From Sphingobacteriaceae bacterium (GTDB lineage Bacteria > Bacteroidota > Bacteroidia > UBA7662): a DNA stretch of 64,000 nt. Within the stretch, counting starts at the first letter, position 1. Every line of letters begins with the position of its first letter. Positions 47,535 through 56,750 of the stretch are shown piece by piece. The stretch spans positions 23,133 to 87,132 of the forward strand of contig PNNG01000017.1 of assembly GCA_013824115.1 (NCBI GenBank), given 5' to 3'. The position numbers and the translations under genes were made by a program. Below the pieces are notes generated by a model. The model saw nothing but the letters and a program-made list of their open reading frames with translations. It ran no database searches and had not been told where the DNA came from.

Positions 47535-48856
47535 ACAAGCCCGAAATCAAGTCGGAGATCATTGTAGGTCTCGACATCGGAACAACTAAAATTTGCGCCA
47601 TTGTGGGTGCTCGCAACGAGTACGGCAAAATGGAAGTGATGGGCATGGGCAAGGCCGAGTCGCTGGGCGTAACCCGCGGTGTGGTGAGCAACATCGAAAA
47701 AACGGTGGAAGCCATCCGCAAGGCCATCAAGGAGGCCGAAGACGAGTCGGGCATCGACATTCGCGTGGTGAACGTGGGCATTGCCGGGCAGCACATCCAA
47801 AGCCAGCAGCACCGCAACATGATCACGCGCCAGAGCATGGACGATGAGATTTCGCAGGCCGACATCGACAAGCTGGTCGACATGATGCACCGCATTCCCC
47901 AGCAGCCTGGTTACGACATCATCCACGTGCTGCCGCAGGAGTTCATCGTCGACAACGAAGTGGGCATCAAAGACCCCATCGGCATGAGCGGCATCCGCTT
48001 GGAAGCCAACTTCCACATCATCACTGGTCACGTTACGGCCGCCAATAACCTCTACAAATGCGTGCGCAAGGCCGGTTTGGAGGTCGATGAGCTCATCCTC
48101 GAGCCCCTGGCTTCGTCGGATGCGGTGTTGAGCGAAGAAGAGAAAGAAGCCGGCGTGGTGCTGGTCGACATAGGCGGCGGTACTACCGACATAGCCATCT
48201 TCCAGGACGGCATCATCCGCCACACGGCCGTGATTCCGTTCGGCGGCAACATCATCACCGAAGACATCAAGGAGGGCTGCACCGTATTGCGGCAGCAGGC
48301 CGAATTGTTGAAGATCCGTTTTGGCTCGGCCCTGGCCAGCGAAACCAGCGACAACGAAATCGTATCGATTCCCGGTTTGCGTGGCCGCGAGCCCAAGGAG
48401 ATATCGGTACGCAACCTGGCCAACATCATCCAGGCGCGCATCGAAGAAATCATTGAGCTGGTGCATTACGAAATCAAGGCCTCGGGCTACGAAAAGAAGC
48501 TCATTGCAGGCATCGTACTCACCGGTGGTGGCGCGCAGTTGAAGAACCTGCGTCCGCTGGTAGAATACCTCACCGGCATGGACGTACGCATTGGCACCCC
48601 CAACGAACACCTGGCGCGGGGCGACAACGACATCAAGAGTCCGATGTACGCCACCGGCATTGGTTTGGTGCTCAAGGGCCTCAACCGCCAGCAGCGCAAG
48701 GCAGCTGCCGAAGCCGCCAAAGGCAAGGGCAAGGCCAAAGATGGTCGACCCGATACCGGCAAACGCGCGGGCGGTGGTTTCCTCGACCGCATCATTCAAA
48801 TGGGCAAGGAGTGGATTGAAGACCCCGAACTCAAAGACAGCAAAGATTTTAAATAA
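47522..48856 (+). CDS. ftsA: Cell division protein FtsA
   Basis: EIIVGLDIGTTKICAIVG, VVLVDIGGGTTDIAIF, IVLTGGGAQLKNL. Confidence 0.96.
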   Translation: MQKVNKPEIKSEIIVGLDIGTTKICAIVGARNEYGKMEVMGMGKAESLGVTRGVVSNIEKTVEAIRKAIKEAEDESGIDIRVVNVGIAGQHIQSQQHRNMITRQSMDDEISQADIDKLVDMMHRIPQQPGYDIIHVLPQEFIVDNEVGIKDPIGMSGIRLEANFHIITGHVTAANNLYKCVRKAGLEVDELILEPLASSDAVLSEEEKEAGVVLVDIGGGTTDIAIFQDGIIRHTAVIPFGGNIITEDIKEGCTVLRQQAELLKIRFGSALASETSDNEIVSIPGLRGREPKEISVRNLANIIQARIEEIIELVHYEIKASGYEKKLIAGIVLTGGGAQLKNLRPLVEYLTGMDVRIGTPNEHLARGDNDIKSPMYATGIGLVLKGLNRQQRKAAAEAAKGKGKAKDGRPDTGKRAGGGFLDRIIQMGKEWIEDPELKDSKDFK

Positions 48857-48886
48857 CCTCTGAAAGAATATCAAATCGTCACGGAT

Positions 48887-50488
48887 ATGACTACGCTAAA
48901 CAACAACCTCGTTTTCGACCTGCCGAAAGCACGCCCCAACATCATCAAGGTGATTGGCGTGGGCGGGGCCGGCGGCAATGCCGTTAACCATATGTACACC
49001 TTGGGCATCAAGGATGTAGATTTTTTGGTAACCAATACCGACTACCAGGCGCTCGAAAAAAGCGCTGTACCTCACCGCATCCAGCTGGGTCCATCGCTCA
49101 CCGAAGGTCGCGGCGCCGGCAACCAGCCCGAAATTGGTCGCAATGCCGCCATCGAAAACATTGAAGACGTAAAAGTGCACCTGGGCAAAGACACCCGCAT
49201 GGTGTTCGTCACTGCCGGCATGGGCGGAGGCACCGGCACCGGGGCAGCCCCTGTCATTGCGCAGGCCTGCCGCGAAATGGGCATCCTCACCGTGGGCATC
49301 GTTACCCTGCCCTTCAATTTCGAAGGCCGCAAGCGACGCGAGCAAGCCGATCGTGGTTTGGACGAGATGCGCCAGCATTGCGATACCACCCTGGTAATCA
49401 GCAACGACAAAGTACGTGAGATTTACGGCAACCTCGCCTTCGACAAGGCCTTTTCGCGTGCCGACGATGTGTTGGCCACCGCGGCCAAGGGCATTGCCGA
49501 AATCATCACCGTTGAAGGTTATGTAAACGTAGACTTTGCCGACGTGAAAAACGTACTCGAAGCCAGTGGCAAAGCCGTGATGGGCAGCGCCGTGGCCGAA
49601 GGCGAAGGTCGCGCACTGCGTGCGGTGGAAGAAGCCTTGGCATCGCCCCTGCTCAGCGACAACGACATCACCGGTGCACGCAGCATCCTGCTCAACATCA
49701 GCTCGGGTGCCGACCAGATCACCCTCGACGAAATCGGTGAAATCAACGATTACGTGCAAGACATTGCCGGTGGCGATACCGACATCATTTGGGGTAACTG
49801 CACCGACGAATCGCTCGAAAGCGGCATCCGCGTAACCGTGATTGCCACAGGTTTTGCCGGTGGACAACAAATGGGCCGCAAGGTGATGCCGCTCTCCGAA
49901 GAGAGGCCAGCTGCCGTTGCTGCACCCGCCCCCAAGCCGGTTAACACCGTACGCGATGGCCGCGAGTTCACCATCCACAACCTCGACAACCAAGCGGTAC
50001 CCGCCGCAGCTGCACCTGCCGAGCCTGCTGCACCTGCCCAGCCCGAGCTGTTTGAGATGGAGTTAAAGGTAAAGGGCGAGACCCCTGCACCAGCTCCCGC
50101 TCCCCAGCCTGAGTTGGTGAACGAGCCCAAGGTAGTGAAGCCGCTATACGAAAACTTCGAAGATCCTGCCAGCATCCGCACCATCGATGTGGCCGAAAAC
50201 ACCACCGCCGAGGCCGAGCCCCGCAACTTCAACGACATGCTGTCGAAGTCGCTGCAGCGCATCCAAACCCTCCGCGGCATGAACACCGTACGCCGGGTAG
50301 ATGCCAACGAGCTCGAGAGCCTCGAAAAGCAGCCTGCCTACATGCGCCGCGGAGTAGACCTCGATCCGGTTGCCCACAGCAGCGAGCCCACCGTGAGCCG
50401 CTACACCCTCAGCAACCAGCAGGGCGAAGAAAACAAGCGCCCCGAAATCCGCCCCAACAACTCCTTCCTCCACGACAACGTGGACTAA
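48887..50488 (+). CDS. ftsZ: Cell division protein FtsZ
   Basis: IKVIGVGGAGGNAVNHMY, TAGMGGGTGTGAAPVIAQ; Bacteroidota-type C-terminus FLHDNVD. Confidence 0.97.
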   Translation: MTTLNNNLVFDLPKARPNIIKVIGVGGAGGNAVNHMYTLGIKDVDFLVTNTDYQALEKSAVPHRIQLGPSLTEGRGAGNQPEIGRNAAIENIEDVKVHLGKDTRMVFVTAGMGGGTGTGAAPVIAQACREMGILTVGIVTLPFNFEGRKRREQADRGLDEMRQHCDTTLVISNDKVREIYGNLAFDKAFSRADDVLATAAKGIAEIITVEGYVNVDFADVKNVLEASGKAVMGSAVAEGEGRALRAVEEALASPLLSDNDITGARSILLNISSGADQITLDEIGEINDYVQDIAGGDTDIIWGNCTDESLESGIRVTVIATGFAGGQQMGRKVMPLSEERPAAVAAPAPKPVNTVRDGREFTIHNLDNQAVPAAAAPAEPAAPAQPELFEMELKVKGETPAPAPAPQPELVNEPKVVKPLYENFEDPASIRTIDVAENTTAEAEPRNFNDMLSKSLQRIQTLRGMNTVRRVDANELESLEKQPAYMRRGVDLDPVAHSSEPTVSRYTLSNQQGEENKRPEIRPNNSFLHDNVD

Positions 50489-50514
50489 GCGAGCTTTTTA
50501 CTATCCTGACGATG

Positions 50515-50542
50515 AGCCCTGGCAAAAAGCCGGGGCTTTTTG
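50515..50542 (+). terminator. Terminator after ftsZ
   Basis: AGCCCTGGCAAAAAGCCGGGGCTTTTTG. Confidence 0.65.
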
Positions 50543-50572
50543 TATTCAAAATTCAAAATTCAAGATTCAAAA

Positions 50573-50956
50573 TGGGGGCTGCAGCTGGGCTGCCCAGGTG
50601 GCCAATGCAAGCGCGGCCCTGTCGGGGCCGTCTCTAGGTAGCACCGAAGGTGCGCCCCACCCATAAATGCGCCCTGTGGGGGCGCCTGTGTGACCAAACC
50701 CCAATCGGGCGCATTGGGAATTCGGGATTCGCGATTCGTCATTCGGCATTCGAAATTGGTCTGCAGCTGCACTGCAGGGGTGGCCAACGCAAGCGCGGCC
50801 CTGTTGGGGCCGTCTCTAGGTAGCACCGAAGGTGCGCCCCACCCATAAATGCGCCCTGTCGGGGCGCTATGTGTGACCAAATCCATTGGCTGACGCATGC
50901 GGGATTCGAGATTTGCCATTCGGGATGGGGCTGCAGCTGCGCTGCAGGGGACTTAA
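50573..50956. repeat. Two full and one partial copy of a ~182-bp repeat unit containing REP-like hairpins
   Basis: GCGCGGCCCTGT[C/T]GGGGCCGTCTCTAGGTAGCACCGAAGGTGCGCCCCACCCATAAATGCGCCCTGT at 50611 and 50793; flanked by CTGCAGCTG...CTGCAGGGG. Confidence 0.9.
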
Positions 50957-51096
50957 ATTGCTTAAGCGGTTGAAAAAGGCTGTGCAATCAACCTTATCTG
51001 CGGTCCAAAATCTTGCGCCCCTCGCCTCTGGAGATGGTTATTGAGTTTGTCGAAATAGGGGTTCGGGGTGAGGCCAGCTGGTCAGCATCTGCGAAG

Positions 51097-51125
51097 GTCC
51101 GACGCTATCGGTCGGACTCCGATAG
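51097..51125. repeat. Two overlapping, mutually exclusive 7-bp hairpins
   Basis: GTCCGAC-gctatcg-GTCGGAC and CTATCGG-tcggact-CCGATAG. Confidence 0.7.
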
Positions 51126-51217
51126 GTGAGGCTTGAAAAGCGGTCCTGTCGGGGCAGCGCCAAAATATTACAAATGCTATGGTTTATTAATCACCTTTCA
51201 TTTAAGCCTACACGACA

Positions 51218-52036
51218 TTATTCAGCCTCAAATGTTTCCTGCCTGAGCTCTTTTTGCAATTCAAGCCAATGGGCACTTGAAATTACCGAAATGTACTTTT
51301 TTCCTTCGGCAGCATCCACCATTTCGAGCACTTTTTTGGCCCTCTCCTCAGAGTCGGGGTGCGTACTCACCCAACGTAGCACCTCCGAATTATTACCTTC
51401 GGCTTCCGACATCCGCGTCAGAAAATCGGCAAAGGGTGCAGGATTGAGTTGTGCTTTGATCATCGATTTGACCGCACTTTCATCCGCTTGTTTTTCCAAA
51501 CGCCGGTCAAAGGCAGAAGATGACAATACTTTGGCCATTTGGCGAATAATTTCCATGTTGTTGCTGCCCGTTCCTACCGAAATAAGGACAGCCAACCCGA
51601 TCTCCTTGACTAATTTTTGCAATACATGGCCATGCGAAAGGTGCGCCAATTCATGAGCTAATACCGCCGCTATTTCTTCTTGGTTGGCTGCATCGGTAAG
51701 TAAGCCGCTGAACACAACGATATGGCCATCGGGCATGGCGAAAGCATTGATGGCCTGGTGGTTTAATAGATGAAGCTTTATATCACTTCTGTTGATGTTG
51801 TTTGCTTCGCACAAATGTGTCAACAAGCTATCGACGCTTGCAAATACCTCCTCATGCTCTAAGCTGCTGTATTCGGCTTGGAAAGCCTTCCACATCAGGT
51901 TGCCGAGCTCTTTTTCAGTCTTTTTGCTGATTTTCTCAATTTGCAGTAGCTCAATCCATTGAAAATCGCTCAAATACGACCAAAGCCCAAAAAAGAGCAT
52001 TACCGTAATGATGGCTTGAAAGATGATCTTATTCAT
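51218..52036 (-). CDS. M48-family metallopeptidase
   Basis: VLAHELAHLSHGH (HExxH), DRRLEKQADESAV. Confidence 0.9.
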   Translation of the reverse strand: MNKIIFQAIITVMLFFGLWSYLSDFQWIELLQIEKISKKTEKELGNLMWKAFQAEYSSLEHEEVFASVDSLLTHLCEANNINRSDIKLHLLNHQAINAFAMPDGHIVVFSGLLTDAANQEEIAAVLAHELAHLSHGHVLQKLVKEIGLAVLISVGTGSNNMEIIRQMAKVLSSSAFDRRLEKQADESAVKSMIKAQLNPAPFADFLTRMSEAEGNNSEVLRWVSTHPDSEERAKKVLEMVDAAEGKKYISVISSAHWLELQKELRQETFEAE

Positions 52037-52472
52037 GCCCGCGCTCCTCGCAGATTAAGTTGGTTAACGACCCATACAGCCACCATTCTACATGCACCCC
52101 TTTTCGGGTTTGTATGGCGGTATAAATGGTTGCAATGAATTCAGATAGATTAAAAAGCAAGGCGGTGATCACATATCCGATGTAATCATCGGTAATCTGT
52201 TCATCACGGAAAAGGATGGATATGGTCCACCAAAAGGCGGCGCTGTTGATGATGAGCATCGAAAACTGCGATAGTAAGGCTTGGGTGCAATGCCATCGCA
52301 CAAAAAAGGTGGAATTCCGGTTGTTGAGGTAAAAAATGGCTGTAGCAATCAGGTTCACAATGGGCAAGGGTAAGCCAACAATGATGGCAACCAACGACAT
52401 CAAGTAGCTGTTCGATGCCAGCTCGTTTTCGTGCTCATTGGGCACGTAAGCAAAGGGTTTAAGGTGTATCAT
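52029..52472 (-). CDS. DUF4870-like membrane protein
   Basis: Multi-TM; start trimmed to MIHLKPFAYVP. Confidence 0.5.
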   Translation of the reverse strand: MIHLKPFAYVPNEHENELASNSYLMSLVAIIVGLPLPIVNLIATAIFYLNNRNSTFFVRWHCTQALLSQFSMLIINSAAFWWTISILFRDEQITDDYIGYVITALLFNLSEFIATIYTAIQTRKGVHVEWWLYGSLTNLICEERGHE

Positions 52473-52888
52473 AGGCCTTTGTAAATGTTCCAGCTCCAAT
52501 TTATTATTACCAATAGCACCAATGGAATGGCCCAAGCTGCTTTTTTGAGGCGTTCTTCCGTTTGGTGATAAAAAGCCCACAAAGTGTATGTGCCTCTTAG
52601 TCGGTCTACAATGATCCAAATAGGGGCCACATACATGATAGCAAGCACCAGGTAGCCGAACGGATTAGACAGCCAAGCAGATTTAAACTGACCTTCGTGC
52701 AAATGGACTACCGAGCGGGTAGTGCCACAAGAAGGGCAGGGTAAATCGGTGGCCTGCTTGAACAGGCATATGGTTGCCGATTCGTTGTTTTGGCTGGTCG
52801 ACATGCGGTTGAATTGGAACCAAATGTGACCAGCCAAACAAGCCAGAAAAAGTATGCTGTATAAGCGCGTGGGACTCATGCGCATCAA
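52469..52888 (-). CDS. DUF2752 membrane protein
   Basis: CLFKQATDLPCPSCGTTRSVVHLHEGQFKSAWLSNPFGY. Confidence 0.8.
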   Translation of the reverse strand: MMRMSPTRLYSILFLACLAGHIWFQFNRMSTSQNNESATICLFKQATDLPCPSCGTTRSVVHLHEGQFKSAWLSNPFGYLVLAIMYVAPIWIIVDRLRGTYTLWAFYHQTEERLKKAAWAIPLVLLVIINWSWNIYKGL

Positions 52889-53328
52889 CGCAGGTGCTGA
52901 CGGATTTTAAAGGTGTTTTTTTCTCGGGTTGCGGGTTGAATCATGAACCAGTCTATGATGGTCCAGATACCCAGACCACCGCAGGTAAGCAATTTGCCTA
53001 TGCCCATGCCCGTATCACCTAACATAAACCGATCGATGCCAAAGTTACCTGCAAGAATAGAAACGATGAGAATGGTGGTGGGGTCTTTGAATTGCAAGCT
53101 TGAAACCTGGGCCCATTTGCTTTCATCGGCTTCCAACATCCGGTCGCGGATATTAGCGATTTCATAACTCTCGAAAAATTTGCCGTTGGCCATGATGAAC
53201 ATGTCTACTTTTTGTGCTTCCATTTGGTTGTGATTGGTTTGATATTTAGGTTTGTCTGAATTCAAACAAGCCGCCATTGCAGCGAGCTTCAAGAAAATTT
53301 CAGAACGCAATATAACCTTTTTTAGCAT
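52885..53328 (-). CDS. TM2-domain membrane protein
   Basis: LAGNFGIDRFMLGDTGMGIGKLLTCGGLGIWTIIDWFMI. Confidence 0.85.
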   Translation of the reverse strand: MLKKVILRSEIFLKLAAMAACLNSDKPKYQTNHNQMEAQKVDMFIMANGKFFESYEIANIRDRMLEADESKWAQVSSLQFKDPTTILIVSILAGNFGIDRFMLGDTGMGIGKLLTCGGLGIWTIIDWFMIQPATREKNTFKIRQHLR

Positions 53329-53466
53329 GGATGCATCATGGCTTCAAACAATCATTAGCAGGGAAGCATTCGTAATTGTTTGCTGAATGTATCAGGTTGT
53401 TTCAGGCACAGACTAGGCCAAGTGATGCAGTTGAACTGCCAAGCCGGCAGTTGTGATGATTGCGGT

Positions 53467-54288
53467 TTAAAGCATGTCATCAGTCCAACTGATACAATTC
53501 AACGCCCCATCCTTTTTCGTAACCTCTGGCATTTCAATCGCCAGCATGCAGCCCCTGTAAGCAGGAAAATAGCGCTCCAACTGCTCCAGCACCTCCGCAT
53601 CATAGCGCGGCTCGATGCGCGTATACAGCAGCATTTTTTCGGTTTGTAGGAAGTTGAGATAGGGCCAATAGCTGTCGTTTTGGTAAGGAACACCAGAGAG
53701 TTTGAGCGCTTCCACATGCAATCCGGCCGCTTTCAGCGGATTTACCACTTCGGGGCAGTCGGCATAGTAGTAATTCACCAGCACCGTTTGTTCGTCAATA
53801 AAACGCACCATGCTATCGGCATGGCCGTAGGGATCTTTTACATCTGTTGGGATAAGTACCAGTTTTTCGACCCTAAAATGCTCCTTGAGCGCGGCTGTGA
53901 GCTGGGTTTTGTTGTAATGGTGGCGGTTTTCGGTAACCACCTTTTCGGCCATGATGAGTGTTTTGCCCCTTCTGATGACATTTCCTCCGTCAATAATCAG
54001 GTCGGTTTTGACAGTCTTTAATCCCATCGCATCGCATATGAGGTCGGGATAACTTTTCTTGCCTCGTTTGCCTGCCGTTGCACCTTGTAAATAATCGGGA
54101 TCGTACCGATATTCCAGCAGCTCACCGTTGGGCAAAGGAATGGGCATAAAATCGCGCACCCAAATGTCGCGGGTGCCGTGGATCAGGTCATGCGGCTGGC
54201 CAAATTGCTCGCAAGCGGCTTTGATCTGTTCGTAAACCGCGGGGTATGCTATGGGTAGTTGGTCGGAGAGGTAGAGGGTGTGGGGCAT
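53467..54288 (-). CDS. Agmatine deiminase/peptidyl-arginine deiminase family protein
   Basis: TRDIWVRDFMPI, DLIIDGGNVIRRGKTLIM, DPYGHADSMVRFIDEQTVLV. Confidence 0.82.
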   Translation of the reverse strand: MPHTLYLSDQLPIAYPAVYEQIKAACEQFGQPHDLIHGTRDIWVRDFMPIPLPNGELLEYRYDPDYLQGATAGKRGKKSYPDLICDAMGLKTVKTDLIIDGGNVIRRGKTLIMAEKVVTENRHHYNKTQLTAALKEHFRVEKLVLIPTDVKDPYGHADSMVRFIDEQTVLVNYYYADCPEVVNPLKAAGLHVEALKLSGVPYQNDSYWPYLNFLQTEKMLLYTRIEPRYDAEVLEQLERYFPAYRGCMLAIEMPEVTKKDGALNCISWTDDML

Positions 54289-54351
54289 GCTGCTTCCTGT
54301 TTTCGGTTGCGTGTTTAAGCATTGTAATATAAGACGGAATGCCTTAATTTA

Positions 54352-55215
54352 GTGGTACTGCTTATGAAAAACGAAATCGTCTTGTATCAAACGGGTGAAT
54401 TGGCCGAACACATTGAGGTGCGGCTGGTTGAGGACACCGTTTGGTTGAATAGAAATCAATTGGTGGTCTTGTTTGGCAGAGACATCAAGACCATTGGCAA
54501 GCACATCAACAATATCTTTCAGGAAGACGAGCTCGATAGAAGTGCAACTGTCGCAAATTTTGCGACAGTTCAAATGGAAGGTGGTAGAGCTGTTGAAAGG
54601 CAATTGGAGTATTACAATTTGGATGTTATCATATCGGTAGGATACCGTGTAAAATCAAAACAAGGCACCCAATTCCGTATTTGGGCCACCCGAGTATTGC
54701 GTGATTATTTGCTCAAAGGCTATGCGCTCAATCAACGGATGGATCGCATTGAAAACAACTACGACGACCTGCGACAAGAAGTGAAGCAAATTGCTTTGCA
54801 ACTGAAGACGCAAGAGCTGCCGAACCAAGGCATCTTCTTCAACGGCCAAGTTTTCGATGCCTATGTTTTTGCAGCTGATTTGATTAAAAAGGCGAAATCG
54901 AGCATCATTCTGCTCGATAATTATGTAGACGAAAGCGTTTTAACCCTACTCAGCAAACGCAAGCCGGGCGTAACAGCAACCATTTACACCAAAACCATCA
55001 GTAAACAGCTGGAGTTAGATGTTGACAAGCACAACAGCCAATACCCCGCCATCCAAATCATCCCCTTCGCCCATGCACACGACCGTTTTTTGATACTTGA
55101 CGAAAAGGAGCTCTATCATTTAGGCGCCTCGTTGAAGGATTTGGGCAAACGGTGGTTCGCCTTTTCGAAGCTGGAAATTCCGGTGCGCGAGCTGTTGGGG
55201 AAGCTGCCGGGTTGA
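54352..55215 (+). CDS. RhuM-family protein with C-terminal PLD-like domain
   Basis: VRLVEDTVWLNRNQLVVLFGRDIKTIGKHINNIF...GYRVKSKQGTQFRIWATRVLRDYLLKGYALN; C-term ILLDNYVDESVLTLLSKR...HDRFLILDEKELYHLGASLKDLGK. Confidence 0.85.
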   Translation: MVLLMKNEIVLYQTGELAEHIEVRLVEDTVWLNRNQLVVLFGRDIKTIGKHINNIFQEDELDRSATVANFATVQMEGGRAVERQLEYYNLDVIISVGYRVKSKQGTQFRIWATRVLRDYLLKGYALNQRMDRIENNYDDLRQEVKQIALQLKTQELPNQGIFFNGQVFDAYVFAADLIKKAKSSIILLDNYVDESVLTLLSKRKPGVTATIYTKTISKQLELDVDKHNSQYPAIQIIPFAHAHDRFLILDEKELYHLGASLKDLGKRWFAFSKLEIPVRELLGKLPG

Positions 55216-55222
55216 GTGGTTT
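55151..55222 (+). repeat. Copy 1 of a ~70-bp direct repeat (3' end of rhuM)
   Basis: Matches 56751-56822 at an exact 1600-bp offset. Confidence 0.85.
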
Positions 55223-55235
55223 TAGAACTGAGGCC

Positions 55236-55343
55236 ATGCGAAATGGCAATCGCTTTCCGGAAGCCTTTCTTTTCCGACTTAAGCCAGAGGAGAAAACTGA
55301 ACTGGTCACAAATTGTGACCGGTTGGGCAATCTGAAGCACAGC
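55236..55343 (+). pseudogene. ORF6N-domain gene remnant
   Basis: NRFPEAFLFRLKPEEKTELVTNCDRLGNLKHS matches the ORF6N signature, truncated on both sides. Confidence 0.6.
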
Positions 55344-55345
55344 AT

Positions 55346-56080
55346 TTACCCAATCAGATATTCCGACACCCAGTAGGGCATTTTTTCGCTTGGCAAATTA
55401 GGATGTATCTCGGAGCCTTCGTCTATTTGTGCTACCAAAAGGGCTTCTTCACCCGAATTGTCGAATAGAAATGCTCTGTTGCTCGATTTAACCGCTAGCT
55501 TAAGCAAGCTGAGACTTTTTTGGTAGCGATTACGCACGGTACTTGGATCTACTGAATGGCCAGCTTGTATCACTCTAAGTTGCACCCTATTGATATTGAT
55601 TTCGGGATCTTCCGTTGCAATGTAGTAGAGATAAACCTTATAGCCTTCCTCCATGGCCTTTTGCATGAAGGTGATTTTGCTTTCATGACTCATCACGGTT
55701 TCATAGGTGAAAGACAAGCCTTCATTCAACAACGCTCGCCGAAGCATTTCAGCGATATCGGCGGCTAGATAGGAATCGATAAGGGCAGAGGTTGTGAGTT
55801 TGTTTTTTGAAACATGTACTTTTTGCCATAAATCGGACTCTTGTCTTTTAATCGGAGAAAAGTTGCTAAGCTGAAAGAATTGTTGAACGTCAACCTCACT
55901 CAATACCAAACCATAATTCGCAAAATCAACGCCTTCCCCACGCCTCAAACAGGCTTCAATATCATCAGCATTTACATAATAACCTAGCTGCACCCTTTTT
56001 TCTGCAAGTAAGCCTTTTAAATAAGTCGTTTTCCCAGAGCCATTTGGGCCAGCAAAGACCCGCATTCTTCGAGTAGCCAT
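55346..56080 (-). CDS. Zeta-toxin-like P-loop kinase/ATPase
   Basis: MRVFAGPNGSGKTTYLKGLL, YYVNADDIEACL, FTYETVMSHESKITFMQKAMEEGYKVYLYYIATEDPEININRVQLRV. Confidence 0.8.
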   Translation of the reverse strand: MATRRMRVFAGPNGSGKTTYLKGLLAEKRVQLGYYVNADDIEACLRRGEGVDFANYGLVLSEVDVQQFFQLSNFSPIKRQESDLWQKVHVSKNKLTTSALIDSYLAADIAEMLRRALLNEGLSFTYETVMSHESKITFMQKAMEEGYKVYLYYIATEDPEININRVQLRVIQAGHSVDPSTVRNRYQKSLSLLKLAVKSSNRAFLFDNSGEEALLVAQIDEGSEIHPNLPSEKMPYWVSEYLIG

Positions 56081-56081
56081 T

Positions 56082-56375
56082 TTACTTCAAAACCAAGTTT
56101 TGGGGCCAGCTTTTGTTCGATTGTGGCAAATCTCGAAGGAACTCTTTTCGTCCGTCAGGATGCAGTTTGTAAAGCTTTCCTTTGATAGCTACCAAGACGG
56201 GCTCATTGGTTTGTAAGGCCGCTTTATGAGCTTCGCGGGTTGCACTTATTGCTGCGCCGAGCAGCGCGCCAACAGCGGCACCTTCTTCCTTATCCTTGGA
56301 AAGCAAAGCCCCTAGGGCCGCCCCTATCAGGCCGCCTGCTATTAATTTTTCTAAAGCGTCGCTATTAGCACCCAT
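56082..56375 (-). CDS. Small glycine-zipper protein, putative partner/antitoxin of the zeta-like kinase
   Basis: LIAGGLIGAALGALLSKDKEEGAAVGALLGAAISA; 1 nt from the kinase start, same strand. Confidence 0.65.
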   Translation of the reverse strand: MGANSDALEKLIAGGLIGAALGALLSKDKEEGAAVGALLGAAISATREAHKAALQTNEPVLVAIKGKLYKLHPDGRKEFLRDLPQSNKSWPQNLVLK

Positions 56376-56750
56376 AAAAACAAAGATAGTCAAAATTGAT
56401 TTGGCTGTCAACTTTGAGATGGAGGCATAACGTACTCTTTGTTAAAGCTTAACATTTGAGGGCAAAACCTTCCTGAGTTGCCTCGCCTGAACTGCTGGCT
56501 TTTTTGCCGCTGGGGTTGATGAAGGGGTTTTGGGTGAGGCGGGAGGCTGAAAGCGCAGCAACACGGCACCTGCGTTATTTGCTTCTATCGGCTCGCGCAT
56601 CAATAGGTATGTAGGCTGCGTCTTCATGTTTCTTTTAGCGCTGCTTACCGATGGGTAGGAACGTTTTTTTAATTCTCGACCAAGAGAAGCTTTCCCTTGC
56701 GTGTTTTGTTGAAAGATTGGGTAAGAAAGCTTGTGGTGGGCGTACCGAAC

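Noticed and set aside
47513-48874. 453-aa minus-strand ORF
   Set aside because: Antisense shadow of ftsA.
48896-49993. 365-aa minus-strand ORF
   Set aside because: Antisense shadow of ftsZ.
50560-50987. Short minus-strand ORFs (…THSAPTGRIYGWGAPSVLPRDG…)
   Set aside because: These translate the tandem repeat units; repeated peptide is a consequence of the DNA repeat, not a gene.
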